A DNA stretch of 64,000 nucleotides. Origin: Citrobacter telavivensis. Lineage in GTDB: Bacteria; Pseudomonadota; Gammaproteobacteria; Enterobacterales; Enterobacteriaceae. Below, piece after piece: positions 15,114-23,953 of the stretch (the first letter of the stretch is position 1; each line of letters starts with the position of its first letter). Below the pieces are notes generated by a model that worked only from the letters and a program-made list of their open reading frames with translations, was not told the origin of the DNA and did no database searches. The stretch lies in assembly GCA_009363175.1 (NCBI GenBank), contig CP045205.1, positions 2,480,001 through 2,544,000 on the forward strand. The letters run 5' to 3'. The position numbers and the translations under genes are program-made.

Positions 15114-15152
15114 AAAAAAAAAGCCCCCGGAAGAAATCTTCCGGGGGCTTTC
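15114..15152 (-). terminator. his operon attenuator terminator
   Basis: On the minus strand, AAGCCCCCGGAAGA pairs with TCTTCCGGGGGCTT and is followed by a run of T. It lies between hisL and hisG. When histidyl-tRNA is plentiful the leader is translated and this hairpin stops transcription; stalling at the His codons allows the antiterminator. Confidence 0.95.
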
Positions 15153-15212
15153 TCATACGTTCATGCACCACTGGAAGATCTGAATGTCTCCCAGCACACA
15201 TCGCCTGAAAGA

Positions 15213-15263
15213 CTAGTCAGGGTGATGGTGATGATGGTGGTGTTTAAATTGAACGCGTGTCAT
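15213..15263 (-). CDS. hisL: his operon leader peptide
   Basis: The 16-residue frame reads MTRVQFKHHHHHHHPD and stops with TAG. Seven consecutive His codons make it a sensor of charged histidyl-tRNA. It is identical in form to the Salmonella/E. coli leader and precedes the attenuator hairpin by about 60 bases. Confidence 0.97.
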   Translation of the reverse strand: MTRVQFKHHHHHHHPD

Positions 15264-15301
15264 AAAATTCTCGATGAATGCTTATTCATTTGATGCCTTT
15301 T

Positions 15302-15331
15302 AACCTAAACCACTTTAACGCTTTAAAGCAA
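15302..15331 (-). promoter_or_regulatory. Probable his operon promoter
   Basis: On the minus strand TTGCTT (15331-15326) and TAGGTT (15307-15302) are separated by 18 bases, resembling the known hisp1 promoter of E. coli and Salmonella. The leader peptide starts about 40 bases downstream of the -10. Confidence 0.7.
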
Positions 15332-15425
15332 GCGCTTTTTTTAATTCCTATTTATAGTATGAATTGTCAGTCTTAAAACGCTGGCGTAGCCTTATAGACA
15401 TAGTGCTGGAGTCAGGAGAAAACGG

Positions 15426-16250
15426 ATGAAAAAGGTCGCAGTTGTCGGTTTAGGATGGTTAGGCATGCCGCTGGCGATGTCGCTCACTGCCAGGGGCTGG
15501 CGGGTGACGGGGAGCAAAACCACCCAGGATGGCGTGGAAGCGGCCAGAATGAGCGGGATAGAAGGGTATCCGCTACGGCTCGAGCCTGAACTGGTGTGCG
15601 AAACAGATGACCTGGATGCGCTGATGGATGTTGATGCGCTGGTGATTACTTTACCAGCCCGTCGCAGTGGTCCTGGCGAAGAGTTCTATCTGCAGGCCAT
15701 GCAGGAGCTGGTGGACAGCGCGCTGGCTTACCGTATTCCGCGCATTATCTTTACCAGTTCGACCTCCGTCTATGGTGACGTGCAAGGGACAGTGAAAGAG
15801 GGAACGGTGCGTAATCCGGTCACCGCCAGCGGTCGCGTGTTAAAAGAACTGGAAGACTGGTTGCATAATTTACCGGGTACGTCGGTCGATATTCTGCGTC
15901 TGGCCGGACTGGTAGGGCCTGGACGTCATCCGGGGCGCTTTTTCGCCGGTAAAACAGCTCCTGACGGCGAGCACGGCGTCAATCTGGTTCATCTGGAAGA
16001 TGTCATTGCCGCCATTACCCTGTTGTTACAGGCACCAAAAGGGGGACACATCTATAATATATGTGCGCCTTCGCATCCTGCCCGCAATGTATTCTATCCG
16101 CAGATGGCGCGTCTGCTGGGAATGGAACCGCCGCAGTTCCGTGATTCCATGGATAACGGTAAAGGTAAAATTATAGATGGCAGCCGGATCTGTAATGAGC
16201 TTGGGTTTGAATACCAGTATCCCGATCCGCTGGTGATGCCGTTGGAGTAA
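15426..16250 (+). CDS. yeeZ: NAD(P)-binding epimerase-like protein YeeZ
   Basis: A 274-residue extended SDR-like protein. It opens KKVAVVGLGWLGMPLA, a Rossmann dinucleotide fold, and later has IIFTSSTSVYGDVQGTV, the region corresponding to the SDR Ser/Tyr site, and VNLVHLEDVIAAITLLL. The normal YxxxK is not evident, so catalysis is uncertain; the substrate is unknown. ATG 15426 is preceded by CAGGAG. It is divergent from the his operon, as in related genomes, and lies 46 bases before yeeY. Confidence 0.9.
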   Translation: MKKVAVVGLGWLGMPLAMSLTARGWRVTGSKTTQDGVEAARMSGIEGYPLRLEPELVCETDDLDALMDVDALVITLPARRSGPGEEFYLQAMQELVDSALAYRIPRIIFTSSTSVYGDVQGTVKEGTVRNPVTASGRVLKELEDWLHNLPGTSVDILRLAGLVGPGRHPGRFFAGKTAPDGEHGVNLVHLEDVIAAITLLLQAPKGGHIYNICAPSHPARNVFYPQMARLLGMEPPQFRDSMDNGKGKIIDGSRICNELGFEYQYPDPLVMPLE

Positions 16251-16296
16251 TGCTTACCTCCAGCAGTTAGTCGCCATACACCGCAAGGGGGCGTGT

Positions 16297-17226
16297 ATGA
16301 AACCACTGCTGGATGTGCTCATCATTCTCGATGCCCTTGAAAAAGAGGGCAGCTTTGCGGCCGCGTCGGCCAAACTGTATAAGACGCCGTCTGCACTCAG
16401 CTATACCGTCCACCGCCTGGAAAGCGACCTCAACATTCAGATCCTCGATCGCAGCGGCCATCGCGCCCGGTTCACGCGTACCGGGCAAATGCTGCTGGAA
16501 AAAGGGCGCGAAGTCCTGCATACCGTGCGGGAACTGGAAAAGCAGGCAATTAAACTCCACGAAGGTTGGGAAAATGAGCTGGTGATTGGCGTAGACGATA
16601 CGTTCCCCTTTTCTCTGCTTGCCCCACTGATTGAATCTTTTTATCAACATCACAGCGTCACGCGTCTGAAGTTCATTAACGGCGTGCTGGGAGGATCGTG
16701 GGATGCGCTGACCCAGGGCAGGGCGGACATTATTGTCGGTGCGATGCATGAACCGCCCTCATCCAGCGACTTTAGCGTTGCGCGTCTGGGCGAACTGGAA
16801 CAGGTCTTCGCTGTCGCGCCGCACCATCCTTTGGCTCAGGAGGCAGAGCCGTTGAGCCGCAGTACCATCAAACGCTATCGCGCAATTGTGGTCGGTGACA
16901 GTTCGTCTCTCTCTTCTGCATCCGCGACGCAACTGCTTGATGACCAGGAGGCGATCACCGTCTTCGATTTTAAAACCAAACTGGAACTGCAAATCAGCGG
17001 TCTGGGTTGCGGTTATCTTCCACGCTATCTGGCACAGCGCTTCCTGGAAAGTGGGGCGCTGATCGAGAAAAAAGTGGTAGCACAAATGCTCTTTGAACCG
17101 GTGTGGATGGGATGGAATGAGCAGACGGCGGGGCTTGCCAGCGCCTGGTGGCGGGATGCAATTTTAGCAAATAGTGCTATTGCCGGCGTCTACACAAAAG
17201 ACGAGACAAACAAATCAAACAGTTAA
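16297..17226 (+). CDS. yeeY: LysR-family transcriptional regulator YeeY
   Basis: A 309-residue LysR protein with an N-terminal winged helix (LDALEKEGSFAAASAKLYKTPSALSYTVHRLE, residues about 10-45) and the usual following linker helix. The C-terminal half (about 90-300) has the type 2 periplasmic-binding-protein fold, with GVDDTFPFSLLAPLI and HHPLAQE. The co-inducer and targets are unknown. It follows yeeZ by 46 bases on the same strand and may be co-transcribed; plaP lies downstream after a terminator-like hairpin. Confidence 0.93.
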   Translation: MKPLLDVLIILDALEKEGSFAAASAKLYKTPSALSYTVHRLESDLNIQILDRSGHRARFTRTGQMLLEKGREVLHTVRELEKQAIKLHEGWENELVIGVDDTFPFSLLAPLIESFYQHHSVTRLKFINGVLGGSWDALTQGRADIIVGAMHEPPSSSDFSVARLGELEQVFAVAPHHPLAQEAEPLSRSTIKRYRAIVVGDSSSLSSASATQLLDDQEAITVFDFKTKLELQISGLGCGYLPRYLAQRFLESGALIEKKVVAQMLFEPVWMGWNEQTAGLASAWWRDAILANSAIAGVYTKDETNKSNS

Positions 17227-17312
17227 GAAAAAATAGTTCACGACAAGCCTCTCATTCTCTTGTCTTTTCGCCTCATTTTAGTGCACAATGCGCCGCTTGC
17301 AAAAAATGACAT

Positions 17313-17347
17313 TAACCGACGTTTTCATACGCGTCGGTTATTTTTTT
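17313..17347 (+). terminator. Intrinsic terminator between yeeY and plaP
   Basis: TAACCGACG (17313-17321) pairs perfectly with CGTCGGTTA (17332-17340), followed by seven T. It can end the yeeY transcript. Because it is also 148 bases upstream of plaP, it could be an early terminator in a plaP leader if the promoter is further upstream. Confidence 0.85.
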
Positions 17348-17470
17348 GCATCAAACCAATCATTCATACAAAGAGGCCGGGCTTCGTACCGGATAGATAT
17401 TTACTAAAAACCGACAGTTGTTGTCGCTGAGGAATCCAGAAAATGGGGCAATTTTTTGCTTACGCGACGG

Positions 17471-17491
17471 CATTCGCCGTAAAGGGGAATG
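17471..17491 (+). promoter_or_regulatory. Hairpin covering the plaP ribosome-binding site
   Basis: CATTCGCC (17471-17478) can pair with GGGGAATG (17484-17491), with one G-G mismatch and a GTAAA loop. The 3' arm contains the Shine-Dalgarno GGGG of plaP, so the structure would mask translation initiation. Read directly from sequence; function is inferred. Confidence 0.4.
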
Positions 17492-17494
17492 ACC

Positions 17495-18856
17495 ATGTCG
17501 CATAACGCTACTCCAAAAACCTCTCGCGTGGAATTGCGTAAAACGCTTACGCTGATTCCGGTTGTCATGATGGGTCTTGCCTATATGCAGCCGATGACGC
17601 TGTTCGATACGTTTGGTATCGTTTCGGGCCTCACTGACGGTCATGTTGCAACGGCGTACGCCTTTGCGCTGATCGCTATTCTTTTTACTGCGTTGAGCTA
17701 CGGTAAACTGGTTCGCCGTTTCCCGTCTGCTGGCTCGGCGTATACCTATGCCCAGAAATCCATTAGCCCGACCGTTGGCTTCATGGTGGGTTGGTCATCC
17801 CTGCTGGACTACCTGTTCATGCCGATGATCAACATCCTGCTGGCTAAAATTTACTTTGAAGCGCTGGTGCCGTCCGTGCCGTCGTGGATCTTTGTTGTCG
17901 CGCTGGTGGCCTTTATGACCATCTCTAACCTGCGCAGCATCAAGACCGTGGCGAACTTCAATACCCTGATTGTGATCCTGCAGATGGGCATTGTGGCGGT
18001 GATTGTTGGCCTGATCATCTACGGTGTTTCGAACGGCGAAGGTGCCGGTACGCTGACCAGTACCCGTCCGTTCTGGTCGGAAGGCGCGCATGTTGTGCCG
18101 ATGATTACCGGGGCAACGATTCTGTGCTTCTCATTCCTGGGCTTCGACGGTATCTCTTCGCTGTCTGAAGAGACCAAAGATGCAGAACGCGTGATCCCGA
18201 AAGCTATCTTCCTGACGGCGCTGATTGGTGGTCTGGTGTTCATCGGCGCTTCATACTTCCTGCAACTGTACTTCCCGGATATCTCTCGCTTTAAGGATCC
18301 GGATGCGTCTCAGCCGGAAATCATGCTGTACGTGGCGGGTAAAACTTTCCAGTGGGGCGTGCTGATTTTCTCCAGCGTGACCGTTCTGGCTTCCGGTATG
18401 GCAGCACATGCAGGCGTCTCTCGTCTGATGTACGTAATGGGCCGTGACGGTGTATTCCCGACGCGTTTCTTCGGCTACATTCATCCGAAGTGGCGCACCC
18501 CGGCATGGAACGTGCTGCTGGTGGGGGCGATTGCCCTGATGGCGATTAAGTTTGACCTGGTAACGGCGACGGCGCTGATCAACTTCGGTGCGCTGGTGGC
18601 ATTTACCTTCGTGAACCTGTCTGTGATTTCACAGTTCTGGATCCGCGAAAAACGCAACAAGACGCTGAAAGACCATTTCAACTATCTGGTGCTGCCGGTA
18701 TGTGGCGCGCTGACCGTTGGCGCTCTGTGGATCAACCTGGAAGAGAGTTCCATGGTTCTGGGGCTGATCTGGGCCGGTATCGGTCTGGTGTATCTGGCTT
18801 GCGTGACCAAAAGCTTCCGCAACCCGGTTCCGCAGTACGAAGATATCGCACAGTAA
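17495..18856 (+). CDS. plaP: Low-affinity putrescine importer PlaP (APC family)
   Basis: Twelve-helix inner-membrane amino acid-polyamine-organocation permease, formerly YeeF, importing putrescine by proton symport; in E. coli it is linked to pili-driven surface motility. The 453 residues begin [23 protein letters not shown]. The first helix motif [25 protein letters not shown], the APC segment [15 protein letters not shown] and [26 protein letters not shown] are all present. Start 17495 is chosen over ATG 17489 because it lies eight bases from AAAGGGG and not two. A REP unit and a terminator follow. Confidence 0.95.
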   Translation: MSHNATPKTSRVELRKTLTLIPVVMMGLAYMQPMTLFDTFGIVSGLTDGHVATAYAFALIAILFTALSYGKLVRRFPSAGSAYTYAQKSISPTVGFMVGWSSLLDYLFMPMINILLAKIYFEALVPSVPSWIFVVALVAFMTISNLRSIKTVANFNTLIVILQMGIVAVIVGLIIYGVSNGEGAGTLTSTRPFWSEGAHVVPMITGATILCFSFLGFDGISSLSEETKDAERVIPKAIFLTALIGGLVFIGASYFLQLYFPDISRFKDPDASQPEIMLYVAGKTFQWGVLIFSSVTVLASGMAAHAGVSRLMYVMGRDGVFPTRFFGYIHPKWRTPAWNVLLVGAIALMAIKFDLVTATALINFGALVAFTFVNLSVISQFWIREKRNKTLKDHFNYLVLPVCGALTVGALWINLEESSMVLGLIWAGIGLVYLACVTKSFRNPVPQYEDIAQ

Positions 18857-18868
18857 TTCATAACGTCT

Positions 18869-18898
18869 GTAGGTCCGGTAAGCGAAGCGCCACCGGGC
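18869..18898. repeat. REP element downstream of plaP
   Basis: GTAGGTCCGGTAAGCGAAGCGCCACCGGGC is a single REP unit with the CCGGT / CACCGGG core, between the plaP stop and its terminator. Confidence 0.85.
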
Positions 18899-18901
18899 AG
18901 G

Positions 18902-18931
18902 AAGCCGGAGTTAACCACTCCGGCTTTTTTT
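18902..18931 (+). terminator. Terminator of plaP
   Basis: AAGCCGGAGT-taacc-ACTCCGGCTT followed by a T run, 45 bases after the stop. Confidence 0.92.
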
Positions 18932-19058
18932 ATGTCGTTGGTTTATTTCCAGTCATTATTCATAACCATTCGTTCTAAATTAGAGAATTTGGTTATTGGT
19001 TCCCCGTCGCGTGGTCAGGAATAATTTCCTGATTGATATTCTTCAGGCTAACTAATTT

Positions 19059-20117
19059 ATGTTTTCAATGATTTTGAGCGGGGTTATCTGCGGCGCGCTG
19101 CTGGGTTTTGTGATGCAACGCGGTCGATTCTGTCTGACCGGTGGTTTCCGCGATATGGTTATCGCCAAAAACAATCGCATGTTCTATGCGCTGCTGATCG
19201 CGATTTCCGTACAGAGCGTCGGTGCCTTTGCGCTGATTCAGGCGGGAGTAATCCGCTATGATGCTGGCGCGTTCCCGTGGCTCGGCACCGTTGTCGGTGG
19301 CTACATCTTCGGGATTGGGATTGTCTATGCGGGGGGATGTGCCACCGGAACCTGGTATCGTGCGGGTGAGGGGCTAATCGGCAGCTGGATTGCGCTGGCG
19401 ACCTACATGGTGATGAGCGCGGTAATGCGTTCGCCTCATGCCAGCGGTTTAAACCAGACGCTGAAGGCGTACAGCACGGAGCACAACTCTATTGCCGACA
19501 CGATGAACCTCTCCGTCTGGCCGCTGATTGCGGTTCTGCTGGTCGTGACGCTCTGGGTGGTCAGCAAAGAGCTGAAAAAGCCAAAGCTGAAGGTGACCTC
19601 TTTACCGCCGCGCCGTACCGGGCTTGCCCATATTCTGTTTGAAAAACGCTGGCACCCGTTCGTGACGGCGGTGCTGATCGGTCTTATCGCGCTGCTGGCA
19701 TGGCCGCTGAGCGAAGCCACCGGGCGTATGTTTGGGCTTGGGATCACCTCGCCGACGGCTAACATCCTGCAGTTTTTGGTGGCGGGAGACAGCAAATTCC
19801 TCAACTGGGGCGTTTTCCTGGTGCTGGGGATTTTCCTCGGTTCGTTCATTGCGGCAAAAGCCAGTCGTGAATTCCGCGTACGGGCAGCCGATGCGCCAAC
19901 GACGCTGCGCAGTGGTTTCGGCGGGATCCTGATGGGCTTTGGCGCCAGCATCGCCGGCGGCTGTTCTATCGGCAATGGTCTGGTGATGACGGCGATGATG
20001 ACCTGGCAGGGCTGGATTGGCCTGGTATTTATGATCCTTGGCGTCTGGACCGCGTCGTGGATTGTGTTTGTACGACCGCAGCGTAAAGCCCGTCTGGCAA
20101 CCGCTGCGGCAAATTAA
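19059..20117 (+). CDS. yeeE: YeeE/YedE-family thiosulfate/sulfur transporter (TsuA)
   Basis: A 352-residue membrane protein with about nine to eleven hydrophobic helices. It contains the conserved cysteine motifs of the family: QRGRFCLTGGFRDM (first), YAGGCATGTWYRAGEGL (second) and IAGGCSIGNGLV (third), which in the characterised TsuA form a thiosulfate relay path across the inner membrane. The adjacent yeeD encodes the matching TusA-like sulfurtransferase (TsuB), separated by 15 bases, so the pair forms one operon for sulfur uptake. The start codon ATG 19059 follows a short AT-rich leader; the ribosome site is weak. Confidence 0.92.
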   Translation: MFSMILSGVICGALLGFVMQRGRFCLTGGFRDMVIAKNNRMFYALLIAISVQSVGAFALIQAGVIRYDAGAFPWLGTVVGGYIFGIGIVYAGGCATGTWYRAGEGLIGSWIALATYMVMSAVMRSPHASGLNQTLKAYSTEHNSIADTMNLSVWPLIAVLLVVTLWVVSKELKKPKLKVTSLPPRRTGLAHILFEKRWHPFVTAVLIGLIALLAWPLSEATGRMFGLGITSPTANILQFLVAGDSKFLNWGVFLVLGIFLGSFIAAKASREFRVRAADAPTTLRSGFGGILMGFGASIAGGCSIGNGLVMTAMMTWQGWIGLVFMILGVWTASWIVFVRPQRKARLATAAAN

Positions 20118-20132
20118 GCGTAAGGATTAATG

Positions 20133-20360
20133 ATGGCAATTAAAAAACTGGACGTGGTCACGCAGGTTTGTCCGTTTCCACTGATTGAAGCAAAAGCCGC
20201 GCTGGCCGAGATGGCGAGCGGTGACGAACTGGTGATTGAGTTTGACTGCACCCAGGCGACCGAAGCGATCCCTCAATGGGCTGCAGAGGAAGGGCATGCG
20301 ATTACAGATTATCAGCAGGTTGGCGATGCCGCCTGGAGCATCACCGTACAGAAAGCGTGA
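20133..20360 (+). CDS. yeeD: TusA-family sulfurtransferase YeeD (TsuB)
   Basis: A 75-residue SirA/TusA-fold protein, with the active cysteine in the CPFP motif (TQVCPFPLIEAKAAL) where TusA proteins have CPxP. It probably takes sulfur from YeeE-imported thiosulfate. Two adjacent ATGs are possible; 20133 is chosen because it lies six bases from AAGGA. It follows yeeE directly and converges with sbcB. Confidence 0.93.
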   Translation: MAIKKLDVVTQVCPFPLIEAKAALAEMASGDELVIEFDCTQATEAIPQWAAEEGHAITDYQQVGDAAWSITVQKA

Positions 20361-20366
20361 TAACAG

Positions 20367-20390
20367 GCCCTCCGCCGTGGCGCGGAGGGC
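20367..20390. terminator. Hairpin between convergent yeeD and sbcB
   Basis: GCCCTCCGC-cgtggc-GCGGAGGGC, a nine-pair GC stem, sits between the two stop codons. There is no T run on either side, so it may act as an mRNA 3' end stabiliser more than a strong terminator. Confidence 0.55.
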
Positions 20391-20395
20391 GAATC

Positions 20396-21820
20396 TCAGA
20401 CAATCTCTTCCGCGTACTGCCACAGCGCCTTCAGTAGCGCCTGCTTCTCTTTATCATCCGCATATTCCTGATATAACACCTGCAACTCATCGGCGTAGTG
20501 CTGTAAATATTCCGGCGTAAAGACCTGGCGACGGTGTTCCAGCCAGCGCTGCTGTTCCGCTTCATCCAGCGTTCCGGGGAAGTTACGCGCCCGATAGTTG
20601 AACAACAGTTTTTCAATACGCGGATCGACAAAGGTGATATCCAGTGCCGGCAGATTCTGCGGGTCGGTTTCCAGCACAATCTTCATGGCCGCCCGGTCAG
20701 CATCGCTGAAGAAGCCGTTATAGAGCTGGGCATCGACGTTGTCAGACGGCGTGAATGGTTCCGCTTCAGCAAAGACGGCGACCACTTTGTCACGCACCTG
20801 CGGATTTTCACGCAGTACTTTCAAATTATCGAGGCAGTGCTGGCGATTAATGCCCAGACGGTCAGCATCTTCCGGGCGCAACGTGTTCGCCTGCGCCAGC
20901 ACCGGACATTTGTTGATGTGTACCAGTTTCAGGGGAACGGCGGCGTTATCGCCCAGACTGGCTTTGGCGGTGTACAGACGCTCGCGCAGGGTGTCGCTGT
21001 CCAGTTCCAGCAGCGGCGAAATATCACCGGCCAGGTCAACCATAATCACCGCATTGCGGTTATCCGGATGCCAGGCCAGAGGCGCAACCCAACTGGTATT
21101 GCCGCGCCATGCGCCAAACATACCGGAAACATGCACCAGTGGCTTCATTTGCGGCACATCTATCAGCGCGGCCAGCTTGTGCTTGTTGCGGTGCGTATAG
21201 AGATACTCAAACAGACGCGGCTGACGTGACTTCACCAGTTGTGCCATGGCAATGGTGGCATAGACGTCCGCCATCGCATCGTGCGCATTGCTGTGTTCGA
21301 TACCATTCGCTTTCGTCAGATGCTCCAGGCGAAAACTGGGGAGCCCGTCGTCATTTTCCGGCCAGTTGATGCCTTCCGGGCGCAGGGCATAGCAGGCGCG
21401 CATAACGTCCAGCAGATCCCAGCGTGAATTATCATGCTGCCAGCTCCACGCGTAAGGATCGTAGAAGTTGCGGTACAGCACGTTACGCGTGACTTCGTCG
21501 TCGAAACGCACGTTGTTGTAGCCAATAATGCAGGTTTTCGGCACCGTAAACAGTGCGTGGATCCGCGCGGCAAACGCAGCTTCATTATCACCTTTCTCCC
21601 GCGCTTCCTGTGGGGTGATTCCGGTGACCATCACAGCACCTGGTTGAGGCAAATAGTCATCCGCCGGTTTGCAGTAAAACACCTCTGGTTCGCCGATAAC
21701 GTTGAATTCGCTATCGGTACGCAGGGCGGCAAATTGCGCTGGTCTGTCGAGCGCCGGGTGAATGCCAAAGGTTTCGTAATCGTGGAAGAGAAAGGTGGGT
21801 TGCTGCTTGCCGTCATTCAT
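20396..21820 (-). CDS. sbcB: Exodeoxyribonuclease I
   Basis: Single-strand-specific 3'-5' DNA exonuclease, working in recombination and mismatch repair. The 474 residues start MNDGKQQPTFLFHDYETFG, with the first DEDD motif as DYE at residues 15-17 region; NAHDAMADVYATIAMAQL carries the later Asp of the RNase T-like domain, which covers about 1-200. The remaining part is the SH3-like and helical domains that clamp single-stranded DNA. A 16-codon in-frame extension upstream is not needed. Divergent from dacD with a 239-base gap in which I saw no other gene. Confidence 0.97.
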   Translation of the reverse strand: MNDGKQQPTFLFHDYETFGIHPALDRPAQFAALRTDSEFNVIGEPEVFYCKPADDYLPQPGAVMVTGITPQEAREKGDNEAAFAARIHALFTVPKTCIIGYNNVRFDDEVTRNVLYRNFYDPYAWSWQHDNSRWDLLDVMRACYALRPEGINWPENDDGLPSFRLEHLTKANGIEHSNAHDAMADVYATIAMAQLVKSRQPRLFEYLYTHRNKHKLAALIDVPQMKPLVHVSGMFGAWRGNTSWVAPLAWHPDNRNAVIMVDLAGDISPLLELDSDTLRERLYTAKASLGDNAAVPLKLVHINKCPVLAQANTLRPEDADRLGINRQHCLDNLKVLRENPQVRDKVVAVFAEAEPFTPSDNVDAQLYNGFFSDADRAAMKIVLETDPQNLPALDITFVDPRIEKLLFNYRARNFPGTLDEAEQQRWLEHRRQVFTPEYLQHYADELQVLYQEYADDKEKQALLKALWQYAEEIV

Positions 21821-22059
21821 AAATAAGTGGGTTCCGTGACTTCTGGTTGCGCGCTGCCTGGACTGCACAGAGTACCAAAGTTCGACGCGGTAATCAGCCT
21901 GACTCGCCGTGAAGCAATAAAGAAACTCGCGACCGGAAACGCGTTCATAACAACGAAAGAGAGAAAACTATGCGATAAGTCACATTTCCTTGCAATTAAT
22001 CCCTGTTTGTTTTGCCAGTTTTCCGTAAAAAGGACGGCTCTTTTGGAACACCTGAGGAC

Positions 22060-23232
22060 ATGCTGTTGAAACCCCGTCTGTTTATTGCCGCTTCTTTACT
22101 CGCGATTAATCTCTCTTCTGCTTTTGCCGCGAGTTCGGCCAGTTTTGCGCCCCCTCCGCCCAGCATTGAGGCCGGTTCGTGGGTGCTTATGGATTACACC
22201 ACGGGGCAAATTCTCACTGCGGGTAATGAACATCAGCAGCGCAATCCTGCCAGCCTGACCAAGCTGATGACCGGTTATGTTGTCGACCGCGCCATTGACA
22301 GCCAGCGCATTACGCCGGATGACATGGTCACGGTGGGACACGACGCGTGGGCAAAAGACAATCCGGTTTTCGTCGGCTCCTCGCTCATGTTCCTCAAAGA
22401 AGGTGATCGGGTATCCGTGCGCGACTTAAGCCGTGGATTGATTGTCGATTCCGGTAACGACGCCTGCGTTGCGCTGGCTGACTATATTGCCGGTGGACAG
22501 CCGCAGTTTGTCGCCATGATGAATAATTACGTCAATAAGCTCAATTTACATGATACTCATTTTGAGACGGTTCACGGGCTGGATGCCCCCGGTCAGCACA
22601 GCTCGGCTTACGATCTGGCGGTATTGTCCCGGGCCATCATTCATGGCGAGCCTGAGTTCTATCATATGTACAGTGAGAAAAGTCTCACCTGGAACGGCAT
22701 TACGCAACAGAACCGTAATGGGCTGCTGTGGGACAAAACCCTGAACGTTGATGGGCTCAAAACCGGCCACACCTCGGGCGCGGGCTTCAATCTGATTGCC
22801 TCTGCGGTGGATGGCCAGCGCCGACTGATTGCCGTAGTGATGGGGGCGAATAGCCCGAAAGGGCGTGAGGAGCAGGCCCGCAAACTGCTCCTCTGGGGGC
22901 AACAACATTTCGACACGGTGCAGATCCTGCGCAGCGGTAAGCAGGTTGGGACGGAGCGTATCTGGTACGGCGATAAAGAGAACATCGCGTTAGGCACCGA
23001 ACAAGATTTCTGGATGGCGCTGCCGAAGGCGGAAATCCCGAACATCAAAGCGAAGTACATCCTGGATAAGAAGGAACTGGAAGCACCGCTCGCCGCGCAT
23101 CAGCGGGTCGGAGAAATTGAGCTCTACGACCGTGACAAACTGGTCGCCCACTGGCCTCTGGTGACGCTGGAAGCGGTAGGCAAGGGGGACGTCCTTTCGC
23201 GTCTGAGTGATTATTTTCATCATAAAGCCTGA
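22060..23232 (+). CDS. dacD: D-alanyl-D-alanine carboxypeptidase DacD (PBP6b)
   Basis: Periplasmic penicillin-binding protein that removes the terminal D-Ala from peptidoglycan pentapeptides. The 390 residues start MLLKPRLFIAASLLAINLSSAFA, a signal peptide cleaved near AFA-A. The three active-site motifs are S65-L-T-K68 in NPASLTKLM, SGN in IVDSGNDACVAL, and KTG in VDGLKTGHTSGAG. A beta-sandwich PBP5_C domain follows, ending in the amphipathic membrane anchor GDVLSRLSDYFHHKA. TGAGGA precedes the ATG. The frame continues 16 codons upstream, but that would destroy the signal peptide. Confidence 0.97.
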   Translation: MLLKPRLFIAASLLAINLSSAFAASSASFAPPPPSIEAGSWVLMDYTTGQILTAGNEHQQRNPASLTKLMTGYVVDRAIDSQRITPDDMVTVGHDAWAKDNPVFVGSSLMFLKEGDRVSVRDLSRGLIVDSGNDACVALADYIAGGQPQFVAMMNNYVNKLNLHDTHFETVHGLDAPGQHSSAYDLAVLSRAIIHGEPEFYHMYSEKSLTWNGITQQNRNGLLWDKTLNVDGLKTGHTSGAGFNLIASAVDGQRRLIAVVMGANSPKGREEQARKLLLWGQQHFDTVQILRSGKQVGTERIWYGDKENIALGTEQDFWMALPKAEIPNIKAKYILDKKELEAPLAAHQRVGEIELYDRDKLVAHWPLVTLEAVGKGDVLSRLSDYFHHKA

Positions 23233-23320
23233 CGATCTCTGGCAGGAGACTGGCAGGAGTTCGGCTCTGCTCACATAATAATCACAAATCTCTTGTGGCT
23301 GTTATTCAGGCTTAGTTACA

Positions 23321-23336
23321 CTGTATATAAATACAG
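23321..23336 (+). promoter_or_regulatory. LexA operator (SOS box) of sbmC
   Basis: CTGTATATAAATACAG matches the CTG-N10-CAG consensus with an AT-rich alternating core. It lies 19 bases before the sbmC ATG, indicating DNA-damage induction, as known for sbmC in E. coli. Confidence 0.93.
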
Positions 23337-23354
23337 TGTAACAATGGAGGCAAC

Positions 23355-23828
23355 ATGAACTACGAGATCAGACACGCTGACAAGCGCACCGTTGCAGGTT
23401 TCCACCTGGTGGGACCGTGGGAACAAACGGTGAAACAAGGCTTTGACCAGTTGATGATGTGGGTGGATGACAAGCAGGTTGTGACGCAAGAATGGATCGC
23501 CGTTTACTTCGACAATCCAGATGAAGTGCCTGCCGAGAAACTGCGCTGTAGTACAGTCGTTTCGGTGCCCGCTGATTTTGTCATACCGGAAAACAGCGAA
23601 GGCGTGACGCTCAGTGAAATCGATGGCGGTCAATATGCGACGGCGGTTGCGCGCGTCGACAATAATGATTTTGCGACGCCATGGCATCAGTTATTTAATA
23701 GCCTGATGCAGGATCAAAAGTATGAAATGACGTGCAAACCCTGCTTTGAAGTCTATCTGAACAACGGTTGCGAAGACGGTTACTGGGATATCGAGATGTA
23801 TATATCGGTACAATCTGTCACGAAGTAA
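23355..23828 (+). CDS. sbmC: DNA gyrase inhibitor SbmC (GyrI)
   Basis: A 157-residue cytosolic GyrI-like protein (SHV/AraC effector-binding fold) that binds gyrase and protects against microcin B17 and other gyrase poisons. The sequence begins [26 protein letters not shown] and ends with [24 protein letters not shown], both hallmarks of the family. The gene is monocistronic, with its SOS box immediately upstream. GGAGG precedes the ATG by six bases. Confidence 0.96.
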   Translation: MNYEIRHADKRTVAGFHLVGPWEQTVKQGFDQLMMWVDDKQVVTQEWIAVYFDNPDEVPAEKLRCSTVVSVPADFVIPENSEGVTLSEIDGGQYATAVARVDNNDFATPWHQLFNSLMQDQKYEMTCKPCFEVYLNNGCEDGYWDIEMYISVQSVTK

Positions 23829-23840
23829 GCATAAAACCAG

Positions 23841-23886
23841 GCGGACCGGCGCTGAGCGACTACGCTTAGCGAGATGTCCTGTCCGC
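23841..23886. other. Nested inverted repeat between sbmC and yeeA
   Basis: Outer arms GCGGAC (23841-23846) and GTCCGC (23881-23886) enclose an inner nine-pair stem CGCTGAGCG / CGCTTAGCG (one G-U pair in RNA) with a four-base loop. No T run follows. It may be a divergent REP-like repeat or a processing structure. Confidence 0.5.
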
Positions 23887-23906
23887 TGCGGTGATCCTCT
23901 GCGCGT

Positions 23907-23929
23907 AAAAACAGGTACAATCTGTTTTT
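23907..23929 (+). terminator. Weak terminator-like hairpin after sbmC
   Basis: AAAAACAG / CTGTTTTT with a seven-base loop, 25 bases before the yeeA start. The stem is AT-rich, so its strength is doubtful. Confidence 0.45.
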
Positions 23930-23953
23930 GTCTTTGCCTGACGGAGTGCGTGA

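Noticed and set aside
20534..21229. 231-codon open frame on the plus strand
   Set aside because: Antisense shadow of sbcB.
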